Source: Rubrolithibacter danxiaensis (GTDB taxonomy: Bacteria; Bacteroidota; Bacteroidia; Sphingobacteriales; Sphingobacteriaceae). From it: DNA of 64,000 nucleotides. Below the pieces are notes generated by a model, which saw only the letters and a list, made by a program, of their open reading frames with translations, ran no database searches and was not told the origin of the DNA. The position numbers and the translations under genes are program-made. How positions within the stretch are numbered: the first letter of the stretch is position 1; each line of letters opens with the position of its first letter. This document shows, piece by piece, positions 45,440 to 54,612 of the stretch. The stretch is taken from assembly GCF_047272945.1 (NCBI RefSeq), contig NZ_JBKOPS010000001.1:1-64000 (forward strand), given 5' to 3'.

Positions 45440-48400
45440 ATGAAATATACTTTTCTTGCTTCTTTTTTAATTTGTTTTCAAACTGTTTTTAGTCAAACCC
45501 AGCAAAAATGGGATATTGAAAAAGCTTTCGGCCCCGCAAAAACCATTTCTTTTACAACCGATGAAGGCACCTGGATGAATGTTGACGTAAGCCCGGACGG
45601 CAGTGAAATTGTTTTTGATTTACTGGGTGATATTTATAAAATGTCTGTCTCAGGAGGTAAAGCCGTATTACTTTCGGGAGGACCGGCTTTCGATGTGCAG
45701 CCCCGATTTAGCCCTGACGGGAAATACATATCTTTTACCAGCGATAAAAGCGGCGGCGATAATATCTGGATAATGAACGCCGACGGAAACGGAAAAAGAG
45801 CCGTTACAAAAGAAACTTTCCGGCTGCTAAACAATGCGGTTTGGACTCCTGACAATCAATATTTAATAGCACGCAAGCATTTTACCGGAACTCGCTCTCT
45901 TGGCGCCGGCGAACTGTGGATGTATCACACAGGGGGCGGGGAAGGTGTGCAGTTAACCAAAAGAAAGAATGATCAGCAGGATCTGGGCGAACCGAACGTT
46001 TCTCCTGACGGAAGATTTGTTTATTACAGTGAGGACGTAAGCCCCGGGCCGTTTTTTCAATACAATAAAGACCCTAACGGAGAGATTTACGACATAAAAA
46101 GTCTTGACCGTGAAACAGGGAAAATACAGGTTGTTGCCGGTGGGCAGGGAGGAGCATTCAGGCCTCAGATTTCTCCGGATGGAAAAACGCTGGCTTTTGT
46201 AAAAAGAGTGCGTTTGAAATCCGTGTTATATTTGCAGGATCTGGAAACCGGTGAAGAATGGCCAGTGTACGATGACCTCTCTCACGACCAGCAGGAAACC
46301 TGGGCCATCTTTGGCGTTTATCCTAACTTTAACTGGACTCCAGACAGCAGAAGTATAATTTTTTATGCAAAAGGAAAAATAAGAAGGTACGACCTGAATA
46401 GCCAGTCAGCATCCATTATACCGTTTGAACTTACCTCACAGCATGTTATAAATGAAGCGCTGCATTTTGAACAAAAAGTTTTCCAGGATGAATTTGATGT
46501 AAAGATGCTGCGCCAGTTAACCACTTCTCCAGATGGAAAAACCGTTGCATTTAATGCAGCGGGTTATATTTATTTAAAAGAGCTCCCGGATGGAAAACCG
46601 GTACGGGCATCAAAAGGAGTAGATTTTGAATACGAGCCTGAATTCAGCCCCGACGGAAAATCTTTACTTTTTGTAAGCTGGAACGACGAAGAGAAAGCGG
46701 CAATTAACCGGTTAGATATCAGAAACGGACGTATTACACGACTAACAACCGAACGCGGCTTTTACTATTCGCCAAAATTTTCAGGTAAGGGAGATAAGAT
46801 TGTTTACAGAAAAGGAGTTGGGAATAATATCCGGGGATATGCTTACGGAAAACGCCCCGGAATATACATCATGAATGCCAATGGTTCTAATCCTGTTAAA
46901 CTTTCTGATCATGGTGTTCACCCTCAGTTCAATGCTGACGACAGCCGTATATTCTTTGAAGAAAATATAAACGGCAAGAAAACTTTCAGTAGTATGAATT
47001 TGAATGGCGGAAACATCCGAAAACATTATACATCTGCACACGCAACCCAATTTGCACCAAGCCCTGATGGGAAATGGATGGCATTTACTGAATTTTTTAA
47101 TGTCTATGTAACTCCTTTAACAAATACCGGAGATGCACTGGAATTATCAGCAGGCAATAAAACATTGCCATTAAAAAGAATAACGCGGGATGCCGGAAGT
47201 TATTTACACTGGAGCAAGGACAGTAAACGGCTTTTCTGGACTTTGGGCTCCCGGTATTATTCAAAAGAAATTAAGGATACTTTCCCTTTTGCTGAACAGG
47301 TTGCTTCAGATATTAAAATTCCTGATACTACAGGCATTGAAATCGGATTAAAGCTCGAATCTGATATACCTTCGGGGAAAATAGCATTTACCGGAGCCCG
47401 GATAATAACCATGAAAGGCAACGAGGTAATTGAAAAGGGAACGCTGCTTATCGACCGGAACAGGATTGCAGCTGTTGGAACCGCAGAAGCAGTTCAGATT
47501 CCTTCGGATGCTAAAATTATTTCCGTTGAGGGAAAAACCATTATGCCTGGTATAGTAGATGTCCATGCTCACCTTCCAACCAGTCCTGATGGCATTACAG
47601 GAAAGCAAAACTGGCCTTATTACGCCAACCTTTCTTATGGGGTAACAACCTCTCACGACCCTTCATCCAATTCTGAAATGGTGTTCAGCGAAAGTGCCAT
47701 GATACGGGCAGGACGAATAGTTGGCCCGAGATTATATTCAACCGGAACTGTTTTATATGGCGCCGACACTGATTTTAAAGCAGATATTAACTCACTGGAT
47801 GATGCAAGATCGCAACTGCGCAGGCTAAATGCTTTAGGTGCTTTTTCGGTAAAATCGTATAACCAGCCAAGGCGTGAGCAACGGCAGGAGATTATTAAAG
47901 CAGCCCGTGAACTGAAAATGGAAGTTGTACCTGAAGGAGGTTCAACTTTCTTTACCAATATGAGTATGATCCTCGATGGGCATACCGGGATTGAACATAA
48001 CATTCCGGTTGTACCTGTTTATAAAGATGTAAAGTCGTTATGGAATCAAAGTAAAACTGCCTATACTCCTACCCTTATTGTAAGTTACGGAACTCAGTTC
48101 GGAGAGAATTTCTGGTACGACCGGACTAATGTATGGGAAAACGAAAAGTTATTAAACTTTACTCCCAGAAGTATTGTTGACGAGCGTTCAAGACGGAGAA
48201 CGACTTCTGAGTTTGCCGATTACGGTCATATTGAAGTATCCAGAGCTGTAAAACAAATTGCAGACGGAGGAACAAAAGTAAATTTAGGATCACATGGCCA
48301 ATTACAGGGCTTAGGAGCCCATTGGGAATTGTGGATGCTGGCACAGGGAGGTATGAGCCCCATGCAGGCAATAAGATGTGCTACTATTAACGGAGCCGAA

Positions 48401-48676
48401 TACTTAGGAATGTCGAGGGAAATAGGCTCACTTGAAACCGGAAAACTCGCAGACCTTATGGTATTGGATGATAACCCGCTGGAAGATATCCGCAACTCTG
48501 AAAAGATCAAATACGTAATGCTGAATGGCCGCCTGTATGATGCTGATTCCATGAACGAAATCGGTAATCCCGATAATCAGCGAACAAACTTCTGGTGGCA
48601 AAACAGTAAATCAGCTAGTTTAGCACCGGTAAGTAATGCCGAAACTTATTTATTTACAACACCCGAATGTGATTGA
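45440..48676 (+). CDS. Secreted TolB-like beta-propeller fused to an amidohydrolase
   Basis: The 1078 residues begin with a signal peptide (FLASFLICFQTVFSQ). Residues about 30-620 hold WD40/TolB-type PD40 blades with repeated SPDGK/SPDGR turns. From about 650 comes a metal-dependent amidohydrolase (imidazolonepropionase-like) with IMPGIVDVHAHLP (H709, H711), GIEHNIPVV and LGMSREIGSLETGKLADLMVLDDNPL. Periplasmic location is expected. This two-part architecture is known in Bacteroidota and Gammaproteobacteria and is usually annotated as a peptidase or amidohydrolase. Its substrate is unknown. Confidence 0.9.
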   Translation: MKYTFLASFLICFQTVFSQTQQKWDIEKAFGPAKTISFTTDEGTWMNVDVSPDGSEIVFDLLGDIYKMSVSGGKAVLLSGGPAFDVQPRFSPDGKYISFTSDKSGGDNIWIMNADGNGKRAVTKETFRLLNNAVWTPDNQYLIARKHFTGTRSLGAGELWMYHTGGGEGVQLTKRKNDQQDLGEPNVSPDGRFVYYSEDVSPGPFFQYNKDPNGEIYDIKSLDRETGKIQVVAGGQGGAFRPQISPDGKTLAFVKRVRLKSVLYLQDLETGEEWPVYDDLSHDQQETWAIFGVYPNFNWTPDSRSIIFYAKGKIRRYDLNSQSASIIPFELTSQHVINEALHFEQKVFQDEFDVKMLRQLTTSPDGKTVAFNAAGYIYLKELPDGKPVRASKGVDFEYEPEFSPDGKSLLFVSWNDEEKAAINRLDIRNGRITRLTTERGFYYSPKFSGKGDKIVYRKGVGNNIRGYAYGKRPGIYIMNANGSNPVKLSDHGVHPQFNADDSRIFFEENINGKKTFSSMNLNGGNIRKHYTSAHATQFAPSPDGKWMAFTEFFNVYVTPLTNTGDALELSAGNKTLPLKRITRDAGSYLHWSKDSKRLFWTLGSRYYSKEIKDTFPFAEQVASDIKIPDTTGIEIGLKLESDIPSGKIAFTGARIITMKGNEVIEKGTLLIDRNRIAAVGTAEAVQIPSDAKIISVEGKTIMPGIVDVHAHLPTSPDGITGKQNWPYYANLSYGVTTSHDPSSNSEMVFSESAMIRAGRIVGPRLYSTGTVLYGADTDFKADINSLDDARSQLRRLNALGAFSVKSYNQPRREQRQEIIKAARELKMEVVPEGGSTFFTNMSMILDGHTGIEHNIPVVPVYKDVKSLWNQSKTAYTPTLIVSYGTQFGENFWYDRTNVWENEKLLNFTPRSIVDERSRRRTTSEFADYGHIEVSRAVKQIADGGTKVNLGSHGQLQGLGAHWELWMLAQGGMSPMQAIRCATINGAEYLGMSREIGSLETGKLADLMVLDDNPLEDIRNSEKIKYVMLNGRLYDADSMNEIGNPDNQRTNFWWQNSKSASLAPVSNAETYLFTTPECD

Positions 48677-48691
48677 AAATAAAAAGAATAC

Positions 48692-49096
48692 TTACCTCTT
48701 TAACGTTAACAAAAGTTCAGATCCGTTAAAGAGGTACAGCATTCCTGTTTTTACCTTATAGTTTTTAACCTGTTGCAAGTTCATTACTATCTGATTTTCC
48801 TCATCCATTAGCCCTTCGCAATACATTTTGGTAGAAACAATATCACTAAACCTGATTTGATTATTAGCGCCTTTTTCATAACTTCCGCTAAAGGAGTTAC
48901 AAGCCGCTTTTCCGCCGATTTTACCTTTTTCATCCAGTTTAAAGAAAGCCTTCTTATCCAGATCGACCGGTTTCTGAGCAATGGCAATTATTGTCCATTC
49001 CTTTCCTGTTAAGTCCTGATCCTCTTCGTTTACACTAAGAATCCGACAGGAAGCAAGCATAAGAAGAGCAGGAATGAGAAAAATAAAAAACTTCAT
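48692..49096 (-). CDS. META-domain lipoprotein
   Basis: From ATG at 49096 the protein has 134 residues with a perfect lipobox (LLMLASC). A longer reading from 49180 would hide this signal, so I reject it. The mature part fits the META/HslJ domain: WTIIAIAQKPVDLDKKAFFKLD, GKAACNSFSGSYE, FSDIVSTKMYCEGLMDEENQIV and LYLFNGSELLLTL. HslJ-like proteins are linked to envelope stress. The last codons form half of a 13-bp hairpin that acts as its terminator. Confidence 0.88.
   Translation of the reverse strand: MKFFIFLIPALLMLASCRILSVNEEDQDLTGKEWTIIAIAQKPVDLDKKAFFKLDEKGKIGGKAACNSFSGSYEKGANNQIRFSDIVSTKMYCEGLMDEENQIVMNLQQVKNYKVKTGMLYLFNGSELLLTLKR
48693..48736 (-). terminator. Terminator embedded in the end of the META gene
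   Basis: A perfect 13-base stem (48693-48705 with 48724-48736) includes the stop codon and the last codons of the gene. On the minus strand a T-rich run follows (TATTCTTTTTATTTT). It may also help stop the convergent amidohydrolase transcript. Confidence 0.8.
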
Positions 49097-49137
49097 AATG
49101 GTAAAATATTCAACAGTTAAACTGGCAGGAATGTTTA

Positions 49138-50334
49138 TCAGAGGTTTTGTGCTATTACAAATCCACTTGCCCAAGCCCATTGAAAGTTATATCCGCCAAG
49201 CCAGCCGGTAACATCTATAGCTTCACCACCGAAGTATAATCCCGGTACTTTTTTCGATTCGAGCGTTTTTGAAGATAGCTCATCCGTTGCTACACCACCC
49301 CTCATTACCTCTGCCTTATCATATCCTTTGTCTCCTGCAGGCTTAACTTTAAAATGGTGAATAAGTTGTTCGATATTTTCCAAATCTGTTTTACTTAAAG
49401 AAGCCAGGTTTTTATCAACGGGCAAGTATTTGCCAAGTGCGTCAACAAACTTTTTAGAATAGAAACTATTCAGGAAAGCGCTCAAAAACTTTTTTCCGTT
49501 CCTGCTTCTTTCTTCAGTTAGTAAGGATAGAACAGATTGGCTTGGGAGTAAATCAATATAAATCGTTTCGCCGGGTTTCCAGTAAGAAGATAGTTGCAGA
49601 ATTGCAGGCCCGCTTAAACCCCAATGTGTAAAAAGGATATTTTCTTCAAAAGATATCTTTTCATTCGAAACTCTGCTAAAAACAGTATTCCCCGAAAGCT
49701 GCGCATACCATTCGGCATCTTTACCTGTAATTGTTAAAGGCACAAGAGCAGGGGCGGTTTCTGTAACCCGCATTCCAAATCGCCGGGCGAGTTTTAAAGC
49801 AAAATCTGTAGCACCTAGTTTCTGCACAGGTAATCCCCCCGAAGCTACAACTACCTTTGAAGCAACAATTGATTTTGTTTGAGAATACTGCTCGTATGTT
49901 ATTAAAAATCCTCCATCCCCTTTTCTTTCTATAAATTTTACTTCAGCATTTAAAAAAATTTCCTGCCCGAAATCTTCGCATGCACCTGTAAAAACTCTTA
50001 CAATATCGCGGGCTTTGTTGGTAGCAGGAAAAAGCTGGCCCAATGTTTTCTCCTGCCCGTAAATTCCATAGCTCTCAAAAAAACTGATGGTATCTTCTAC
50101 TGTCCATTGAGAAAAAGCTGACTTACAGAAATGCTCGTTTTCAGATAGAAAATTTGCAGGTGAAGAATAAAGATTGGTATAATTACATCTTCCGCCGCCC
50201 GAAATTAAAATTTTCGCTCCCGGCTTATCGTTCTTTTCAAGCACAATTACCTTCTTTCCTGAAAAGCCTGCCTGAACGGCACACATTAGTCCGCAGGCTC
50301 CTGCTCCTATTATTACGGCATCAACTTCATTCAT
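49138..50334 (-). CDS. BaiN/HI0933-family FAD-dependent oxidoreductase
   Basis: The 398 residues match the BaiN/YhiN family: GAGACGLMCAVQAGFSGKKVIVLEKND (Rossmann GxGxxG), ISGGGRCNYTN, a middle domain with THWGLSGPAIL, and a C-terminal FAD segment GLYFGGEAIDVTGWLGGYNFQWAWASG. The family was named for a bile-acid enzyme, but most members have no known substrate. It lies between a META lipoprotein gene and the divergent MBL gene. Confidence 0.93.
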   Translation of the reverse strand: MNEVDAVIIGAGACGLMCAVQAGFSGKKVIVLEKNDKPGAKILISGGGRCNYTNLYSSPANFLSENEHFCKSAFSQWTVEDTISFFESYGIYGQEKTLGQLFPATNKARDIVRVFTGACEDFGQEIFLNAEVKFIERKGDGGFLITYEQYSQTKSIVASKVVVASGGLPVQKLGATDFALKLARRFGMRVTETAPALVPLTITGKDAEWYAQLSGNTVFSRVSNEKISFEENILFTHWGLSGPAILQLSSYWKPGETIYIDLLPSQSVLSLLTEERSRNGKKFLSAFLNSFYSKKFVDALGKYLPVDKNLASLSKTDLENIEQLIHHFKVKPAGDKGYDKAEVMRGGVATDELSSKTLESKKVPGLYFGGEAIDVTGWLGGYNFQWAWASGFVIAQNL

Positions 50335-50420
50335 TAATCAAATATTGTGTGAAAGTGAGTGCTGCAAATTTCAAAAAATAAGTAAAAACAAATGCTTTAT
50401 CTTTATTTTATTATTCTGTT

Positions 50421-51260
50421 ATGAAACTTCACGTTATAGATACCGGTTTTTTCAAATTAGATGGCGGAGCGATGTTTGGTGTTGTTCCTAAAAGCATCTG
50501 GAATAAAACCAATCCGGCTGATGAGAAAAATTTGTGCACCTGGGCAATGCGCTGCTTGCTGATTGAAGACGGCAACCGTTTAATCCTCGTTGATACCGGT
50601 ATTGGCAATAAACAAGATGACAAGTTTCTGGGCCATTACTATTTGCATGGTGATGCTACCCTGGATAAATCATTGAAAAAGCTAGGATTTAACAAAGATG
50701 ATATAACCGATGTATTTTTAACACACTTGCATTTTGACCATTGCGGAGGAGCCATAGTAAGAAATAATGAGAAACTGATTCCCGCTTTTAAAAATGCCAC
50801 TTACTGGAGTAATGAGAAGCACTGGGAATGGGCTGTGAATCCGAATGCAAGAGAAAAAGCTTCTTTTCTGAAAGAGAATATTTTACCTATACAGGAAAGC
50901 GGCCAGTTAAAGTTTATAGAAGAAAAAGAAGGTATTCTTTTTTCTGACAATGTAAATATTCAGTTTGCTTACGGACATACTGACGCCATGATGCTCCCTC
51001 AAATCAGGTATAAAGATAAAACTATTGTCTATATGGCAGATTTGCTGCCATCTGTAGGCCACTTGCCGCTGCCGTATGTAATGGCTTATGATATGTTCCC
51101 GCTGCAAACATTGCAAGAAAAAAAATCTTTTTTGGATGAGGCTGAAAAAAGCAATTTTATTTTATTTCTCGAACACGATCCTGTAAACCAATGCTGTACT
51201 CTAACGCAAACGGAGAAAGGTATTCGGGCCGCCGCTGTTTTTAATTTAGACGAAATTTAA
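50421..51260 (+). CDS. Metallo-beta-lactamase fold hydrolase
   Basis: The 279 residues have the MBL signature THLHFDHCGG (H102, H104, D106, H107), LILVDTGIGNK before it, the second metal histidine in YGHTDAMM, DLLPSVGH and EHD near the end. This is the common QueF-like/AHL-lactonase-type group seen in Bacteroidota; the substrate cannot be told. It is followed after 40 bases by the GroES-like gene, which has its own promoter at 51270. Confidence 0.88.
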   Translation: MKLHVIDTGFFKLDGGAMFGVVPKSIWNKTNPADEKNLCTWAMRCLLIEDGNRLILVDTGIGNKQDDKFLGHYYLHGDATLDKSLKKLGFNKDDITDVFLTHLHFDHCGGAIVRNNEKLIPAFKNATYWSNEKHWEWAVNPNAREKASFLKENILPIQESGQLKFIEEKEGILFSDNVNIQFAYGHTDAMMLPQIRYKDKTIVYMADLLPSVGHLPLPYVMAYDMFPLQTLQEKKSFLDEAEKSNFILFLEHDPVNQCCTLTQTEKGIRAAAVFNLDEI

Positions 51261-51269
51261 CTTGTTTTA

Positions 51270-51277
51270 TAAATTTG
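51270..51277 (+). promoter_or_regulatory. -7 element for the GroES-like gene
   Basis: TAAATTTG fits TAnnTTTG. A TTTA at 51245-51248 is 21 bases upstream, inside the tail of the MBL gene. The transcript would start near 51283, giving a leader of only about 18 bases. Confidence 0.5.
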
Positions 51278-51300
51278 CAAGAAACTCATAATACTTTAAA

Positions 51301-51675
51301 ATGCAGATAACGGCCGATAATAAATTAAAAAAATTAATCGTTGTAGGAGATCGAGTTCTGATTAAACCACGGAAAGCTGAAGAAAAAACTTCTTCGGGAC
51401 TTTATTTACCTCCCGGTGTTGAAGAAAAAGAGAAAGTATGGCATGGATATGTTATAAAAGTTGGCCCAGGTTATCCTATTCCATTACCTGCCGATGAAGA
51501 TGATGTGTGGAAAGGACGGGAAGAAAAGGTAAAATACATTCCACTACAGGCACACGAGGGAGATCTGGCAATTTTCTTTCAAAACGCAGCTACCGAAATT
51601 TCATACCAGGATGAAAAATACTTCATTGTACCGCAACATGCCATCTTAATGCTTGAAAGAGAAGAAGAACTATAA
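51301..51675 (+). CDS. Solitary divergent GroES-family protein
   Basis: The 124 residues begin like Cpn10: VVGDRVLIKPRKAEEKTSSGLYLPPG, with the mobile-loop tripeptide region (LYLP), then HGYVIKVGPG. Ordinary GroES is about 90-97 residues. Here a long insertion follows GPG (YPIPLPADEDDVWKGREEKVKYIPLQ), then a roof/return part DLAIFFQNAATEIS, IVPQHAILMLE. There is no groEL beside it, so it is not the main co-chaperone gene. A client-specific or other role is possible. Confidence 0.85.
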   Translation: MQITADNKLKKLIVVGDRVLIKPRKAEEKTSSGLYLPPGVEEKEKVWHGYVIKVGPGYPIPLPADEDDVWKGREEKVKYIPLQAHEGDLAIFFQNAATEISYQDEKYFIVPQHAILMLEREEEL

Positions 51676-51785
51676 TAACAGTGTAAAAACTTGCAGGAAA
51701 AGAGTAAAAAAGGCCACGTGGAATAATTTTTGAGCAAAATCTAATAAAAAATTATTATACATAAAACATCTATATTCAGAACTTT

Positions 51786-51817
51786 TTTATGTATTTATCG
51801 TTAAAAGTTTAACTTTG
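51786..51817 (+). promoter_or_regulatory. Promoter of rpoD
   Basis: TAACTTTG at 51810-51817 matches TAnnTTTG perfectly. TTTA at 51786-51789 is 20 bases upstream. Transcription would start near 51823, giving a leader of about 24 bases before the ATG. Confidence 0.7.
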
Positions 51818-51846
51818 CACACTTTTAGAAGGGGTATCCAACATAA

Positions 51847-52707
51847 ATGAGACAACTCAAAATAACCCAATCCATTACCAACCGTGAGTCCCAGTCATTA
51901 GACAAGTACCTGCACGAAATTGGTAAGGTTGATTTAATTACAGCTGAAGAAGAAGTAATTTTAGCACAAAAAATCAGAGAAGGCGATCAGGCCGCTCTTG
52001 AACGTTTAACAAAAACAAATTTACGTTTCGTAGTTTCTGTAGCAAAACAATATCAAAACCAGGGCTTAACGCTTGGAGATTTGATTAATGAAGGTAATTT
52101 AGGCTTGATTAAAGCTGCAAAACGCTTTGATGAAACAAAGGGTTTCAAATTCATTTCCTACGCAGTATGGTGGATTCGTCAATCCATTCTACAGGCTATT
52201 GCAGAACAATCACGTATTGTACGCTTGCCGTTAAACCAGGTAGGATCGTTAAGTAAGATAAGTAAAGCATTCTCTAAGCTTGAGCAGGAATATGAGCGTG
52301 AGCCATCTCCTGAAGAATTGGCAGATATTTTAGAAACAACTGTTGATAAGATATCTGACACCCTAAGTAATTCAGGACGTCACGTATCAATGGACGCACC
52401 CTTTGTTCAGGGAGAAGAAAATACACTTCTTGATGTACTTGAAAATGATGATCCTAATACAGACAGTAATTTGATCAACGAATCGCTTTCTGAAGAGATA
52501 AAGCGTTCTTTACAAACACTTACTGAACGGGAACGGGAAATTATCGTATTATTTTTCGGATTAAGCACCAATCATCCGCTTTCATTGGAGGAAATTGGGG
52601 AAAAATTCAATTTAACACGCGAGCGTGTTCGTCAGATTAAAGATAAAGCGCTTCAACGGCTGCGTCATACATCCAGAAGTAAGATCTTAAAATCTTATTT
52701 AGGATAA
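51847..52707 (+). CDS. rpoD: RNA polymerase primary sigma factor (short Bacteroidota form)
   Basis: The 286 residues are a primary sigma-70 lacking region 1.1, as in Bacteroidota. Region 1.2 is SLDKYLHEIGKVDLITAEEE, region 2 is RFVVSVAKQYQNQGLTLGDL with GLIKAAKRFD, and the region 2.3-2.4 part is KFISYAVWWIRQSI. Region 3 is RLPLNQVGS. Region 4 has LTEREREIIVLFFGL and the helix-turn-helix EIGEKFNLTRERVRQIKDKAL. The factor directs transcription from TTTG/TAnnTTTG promoters, such as its own. Confidence 0.97.
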   Translation: MRQLKITQSITNRESQSLDKYLHEIGKVDLITAEEEVILAQKIREGDQAALERLTKTNLRFVVSVAKQYQNQGLTLGDLINEGNLGLIKAAKRFDETKGFKFISYAVWWIRQSILQAIAEQSRIVRLPLNQVGSLSKISKAFSKLEQEYEREPSPEELADILETTVDKISDTLSNSGRHVSMDAPFVQGEENTLLDVLENDDPNTDSNLINESLSEEIKRSLQTLTEREREIIVLFFGLSTNHPLSLEEIGEKFNLTRERVRQIKDKALQRLRHTSRSKILKSYLG

Positions 52708-52728
52708 GTAGAAATTAACTTAATAATA

Positions 52729-52762
52729 AAAGAGATTGAATGAAAGTTCAATCTCTTTTTAT
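52729..52762 (+). terminator. Terminator after rpoD
   Basis: A 10-base stem (52731-52740 with 52747-52756), perfect, with a six-base loop and a T-rich tail. It ends 22 bases before the endonuclease V ATG. Confidence 0.9.
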
Positions 52763-52783
52763 TTTAAAGGAATCTATCATCCT

Positions 52784-53473
52784 ATGAGAAACATAAATTA
52801 TACAGATCTAAGTCCCGCCGAAGCTATAGCGCAACAAGTTGAACTTCAAAGTAAAATTCAGATTATTCCCATCAATAAGAATATAACAAGTATTGCAAGC
52901 TGTGATATTTCTTTTAATAGGTTTTCTGATGTTGTGTACGCCGGCATTATTATTTTAAGCTATCCAAGCCTGAAAGAAATTGGACGCATTACTGTTAAAA
53001 GCAAAGCTGAATTTCCTTATATACCCGGTTTATTAGCATTCAGAGAGATTCCCGCTCTTATTGAAGCGTGGCATAAATTAAATATAAAACCAGATATTCT
53101 AATTTGCGACGGCCAGGGAATAGCACACCCCAGAAGATTAGGTATTGCAACTCATTTTGGCCTGATTGCAGATATTCCAACTATCGGCTGTGCTAAAAGC
53201 CTCCTCACAGGTAAATATACAGAACCCGAAAACAGTACATTTTCATACAGCTTTTTGTACGATAAAAAAGAGGTCATAGGAGTTGCATTAAGAACAAAAA
53301 AGAATTGTAAGCCCGTTTATATTTCTCCCGGTAACGGTATAAATCTCGAACAAAGTATCGAAATTATAAAAAATTGTACAGGCAAATACCGCATTCCCGA
53401 ACCAACACGCTTGGCTCATTTACTTGTTAACCAGGCCCGAATTGAAGACAAAGGGGACCTTACCCTGTTTTAA
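52784..53473 (+). CDS. nfi: Endonuclease V
   Basis: From ATG at 52784 (AAAGGA 12 bases before) the protein has 229 residues. A longer reading starts at a TTG inside the rpoD terminator and is rejected. Family motifs: IASCDISFNR, YIPGLLAFREIP, LICDGQGIAHPRRLGIATHFG and IGCAKSLL. The enzyme nicks DNA one base 3' of deaminated adenine (inosine). The C-terminal RLAHLLVNQAR is usual. No partner gene nearby. Confidence 0.95.
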   Translation: MRNINYTDLSPAEAIAQQVELQSKIQIIPINKNITSIASCDISFNRFSDVVYAGIIILSYPSLKEIGRITVKSKAEFPYIPGLLAFREIPALIEAWHKLNIKPDILICDGQGIAHPRRLGIATHFGLIADIPTIGCAKSLLTGKYTEPENSTFSYSFLYDKKEVIGVALRTKKNCKPVYISPGNGINLEQSIEIIKNCTGKYRIPEPTRLAHLLVNQARIEDKGDLTLF

Positions 53474-53482
53474 AGATTGTTT

Positions 53483-54469
53483 TTAAGCTTGAATGTAATG
53501 TGGTTTATTCCCCAATATTCCCTCTATCAAGCTAATTACTTCATCATTTAATAAAGGTACAACTTCCATTGCGGTCAGGTTTTCTTTTAACTGTTCGTTT
53601 TTTGATGCTCCAAGTATAACGGTACTAACGTTCGGATTTTTAAGGCACCAGGCTAATGAAAGTTTAGGCATACTTACATCCAGTTGTTTTGCTATATCTG
53701 CCAGTTGCTTTACCTTGTTGAGATTTGTTTCTGTAAAAACTTTCTCTTTCAGCCAACCAAGGGATTTAATAGCAGTAAAACGAGTATCCTGCGGATCGGC
53801 ATCATTGTATTTACCTGAAAGTAATCCCGACGCCAGTGGAGACCAAATCGTGGTACCCAAACCGTGGTCACGAAATAGAAGCGAATATTCCAGCTCCAGT
53901 TTTTGCCTTTCAAACATATTATACTGCGGTTGCTCCATCGTTGGGCCAATTAAATGGTTTTCCTTCGCCACCCTAATAGCATCCATAATTTCCTGTGCAG
54001 ACCATTCTGAAGTTCCCCAATACAATATTTTTCCTTGCTGCAGTAATGTATTCATTGCCCAAACCGTTTCCTCAATTGGAGTTTCCCTATCGGGCCGATG
54101 GCAGAAATACAAATCAAGGTAATCCAGCTGGAATCGCTTTAAAGCAGCGTTACATGCTTCTATCACATGCTTCCGGGAAAGACCTGTCCGGTTTGGGCCT
54201 TTATGTTCTGCTCCAAAAAACACTTTGCTGGAGACAAGGTACGAATCCCGGTCCCAATTTTTAGTCTTCAGTATTTTCCCCATCACGAGTTCAGATTTAC
54301 CGCCTGCATAGCCCTCGGCATTATCAAAAAAGTTTACGCCGTTATCGTAAGCGATACTCATTAATTCGCTGGCTGTATCGTCAGAAATCTGATTCCCAAA
54401 AGTCAACCAGCTTCCAAGAGAAAGTGCACTAACCTGCAATCCGGATTTTCCCAATCTTCTGTATTCCAT
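53483..54469 (-). CDS. Aldo/keto reductase (KvBeta/YghZ-like)
   Basis: From ATG at 54469 the protein has 328 residues and starts MEYRRLGKSGLQVSALSLGSW; a longer upstream reading lacks support. Family features: FDNAEGYAGGKSE with the catalytic Tyr, LVSSKVFFG, DYLDLYFCHRPD, GTSEWSAQEIMDAI, SPLASGLLSGKYN and VSTVILGASKNEQLKENL. It reduces carbonyls with NADPH; the substrate is unknown. It is convergent with endonuclease V, the stops ten bases apart. Confidence 0.93.
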   Translation of the reverse strand: MEYRRLGKSGLQVSALSLGSWLTFGNQISDDTASELMSIAYDNGVNFFDNAEGYAGGKSELVMGKILKTKNWDRDSYLVSSKVFFGAEHKGPNRTGLSRKHVIEACNAALKRFQLDYLDLYFCHRPDRETPIEETVWAMNTLLQQGKILYWGTSEWSAQEIMDAIRVAKENHLIGPTMEQPQYNMFERQKLELEYSLLFRDHGLGTTIWSPLASGLLSGKYNDADPQDTRFTAIKSLGWLKEKVFTETNLNKVKQLADIAKQLDVSMPKLSLAWCLKNPNVSTVILGASKNEQLKENLTAMEVVPLLNDEVISLIEGILGNKPHYIQA

Positions 54470-54552
54470 ATAAATAACAAAAATTATAAAAGCTGTTTTG
54501 TTTGCATCAAAGCAAGTATCCAAATTAAACTTGCTCTTTAACAAATCTTTTA

Positions 54553-54594
54553 AAACTAAAAATCCCGCCACCGAATAAATTCAGGGCAGGATTA
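54553..54594 (-). terminator. Terminator of the gltBD operon
   Basis: A nine-base stem (54561-54569 with 54586-54594, one G-T pair), loop about 16 bases, is followed on the minus strand by TTTAGTTT. It lies about 20 bases past the gltD stop. Confidence 0.75.
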
Positions 54595-54612
54595 GAGGCA
54601 ATTTTACTTTTA

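Noticed and set aside
49097..49180. Longer start for the META lipoprotein overlapping the BaiN-like gene
   Set aside because: It would bury a perfect lipobox signal peptide that begins at 49096.
51714..51721. CCACGTGG palindrome between the GroES-like gene and rpoD
   Set aside because: A single 8-bp palindrome with no second copy or known site; chance is enough.
52736..52783. Longer start for endonuclease V
   Set aside because: The TTG lies within the rpoD terminator stem; the ATG at 52784 fits family length.
54470..54571. Longer start for the aldo/keto reductase
   Set aside because: The extra 34 residues precede the standard MEYRRLGKSGL opening and include part of the gltBD terminator.
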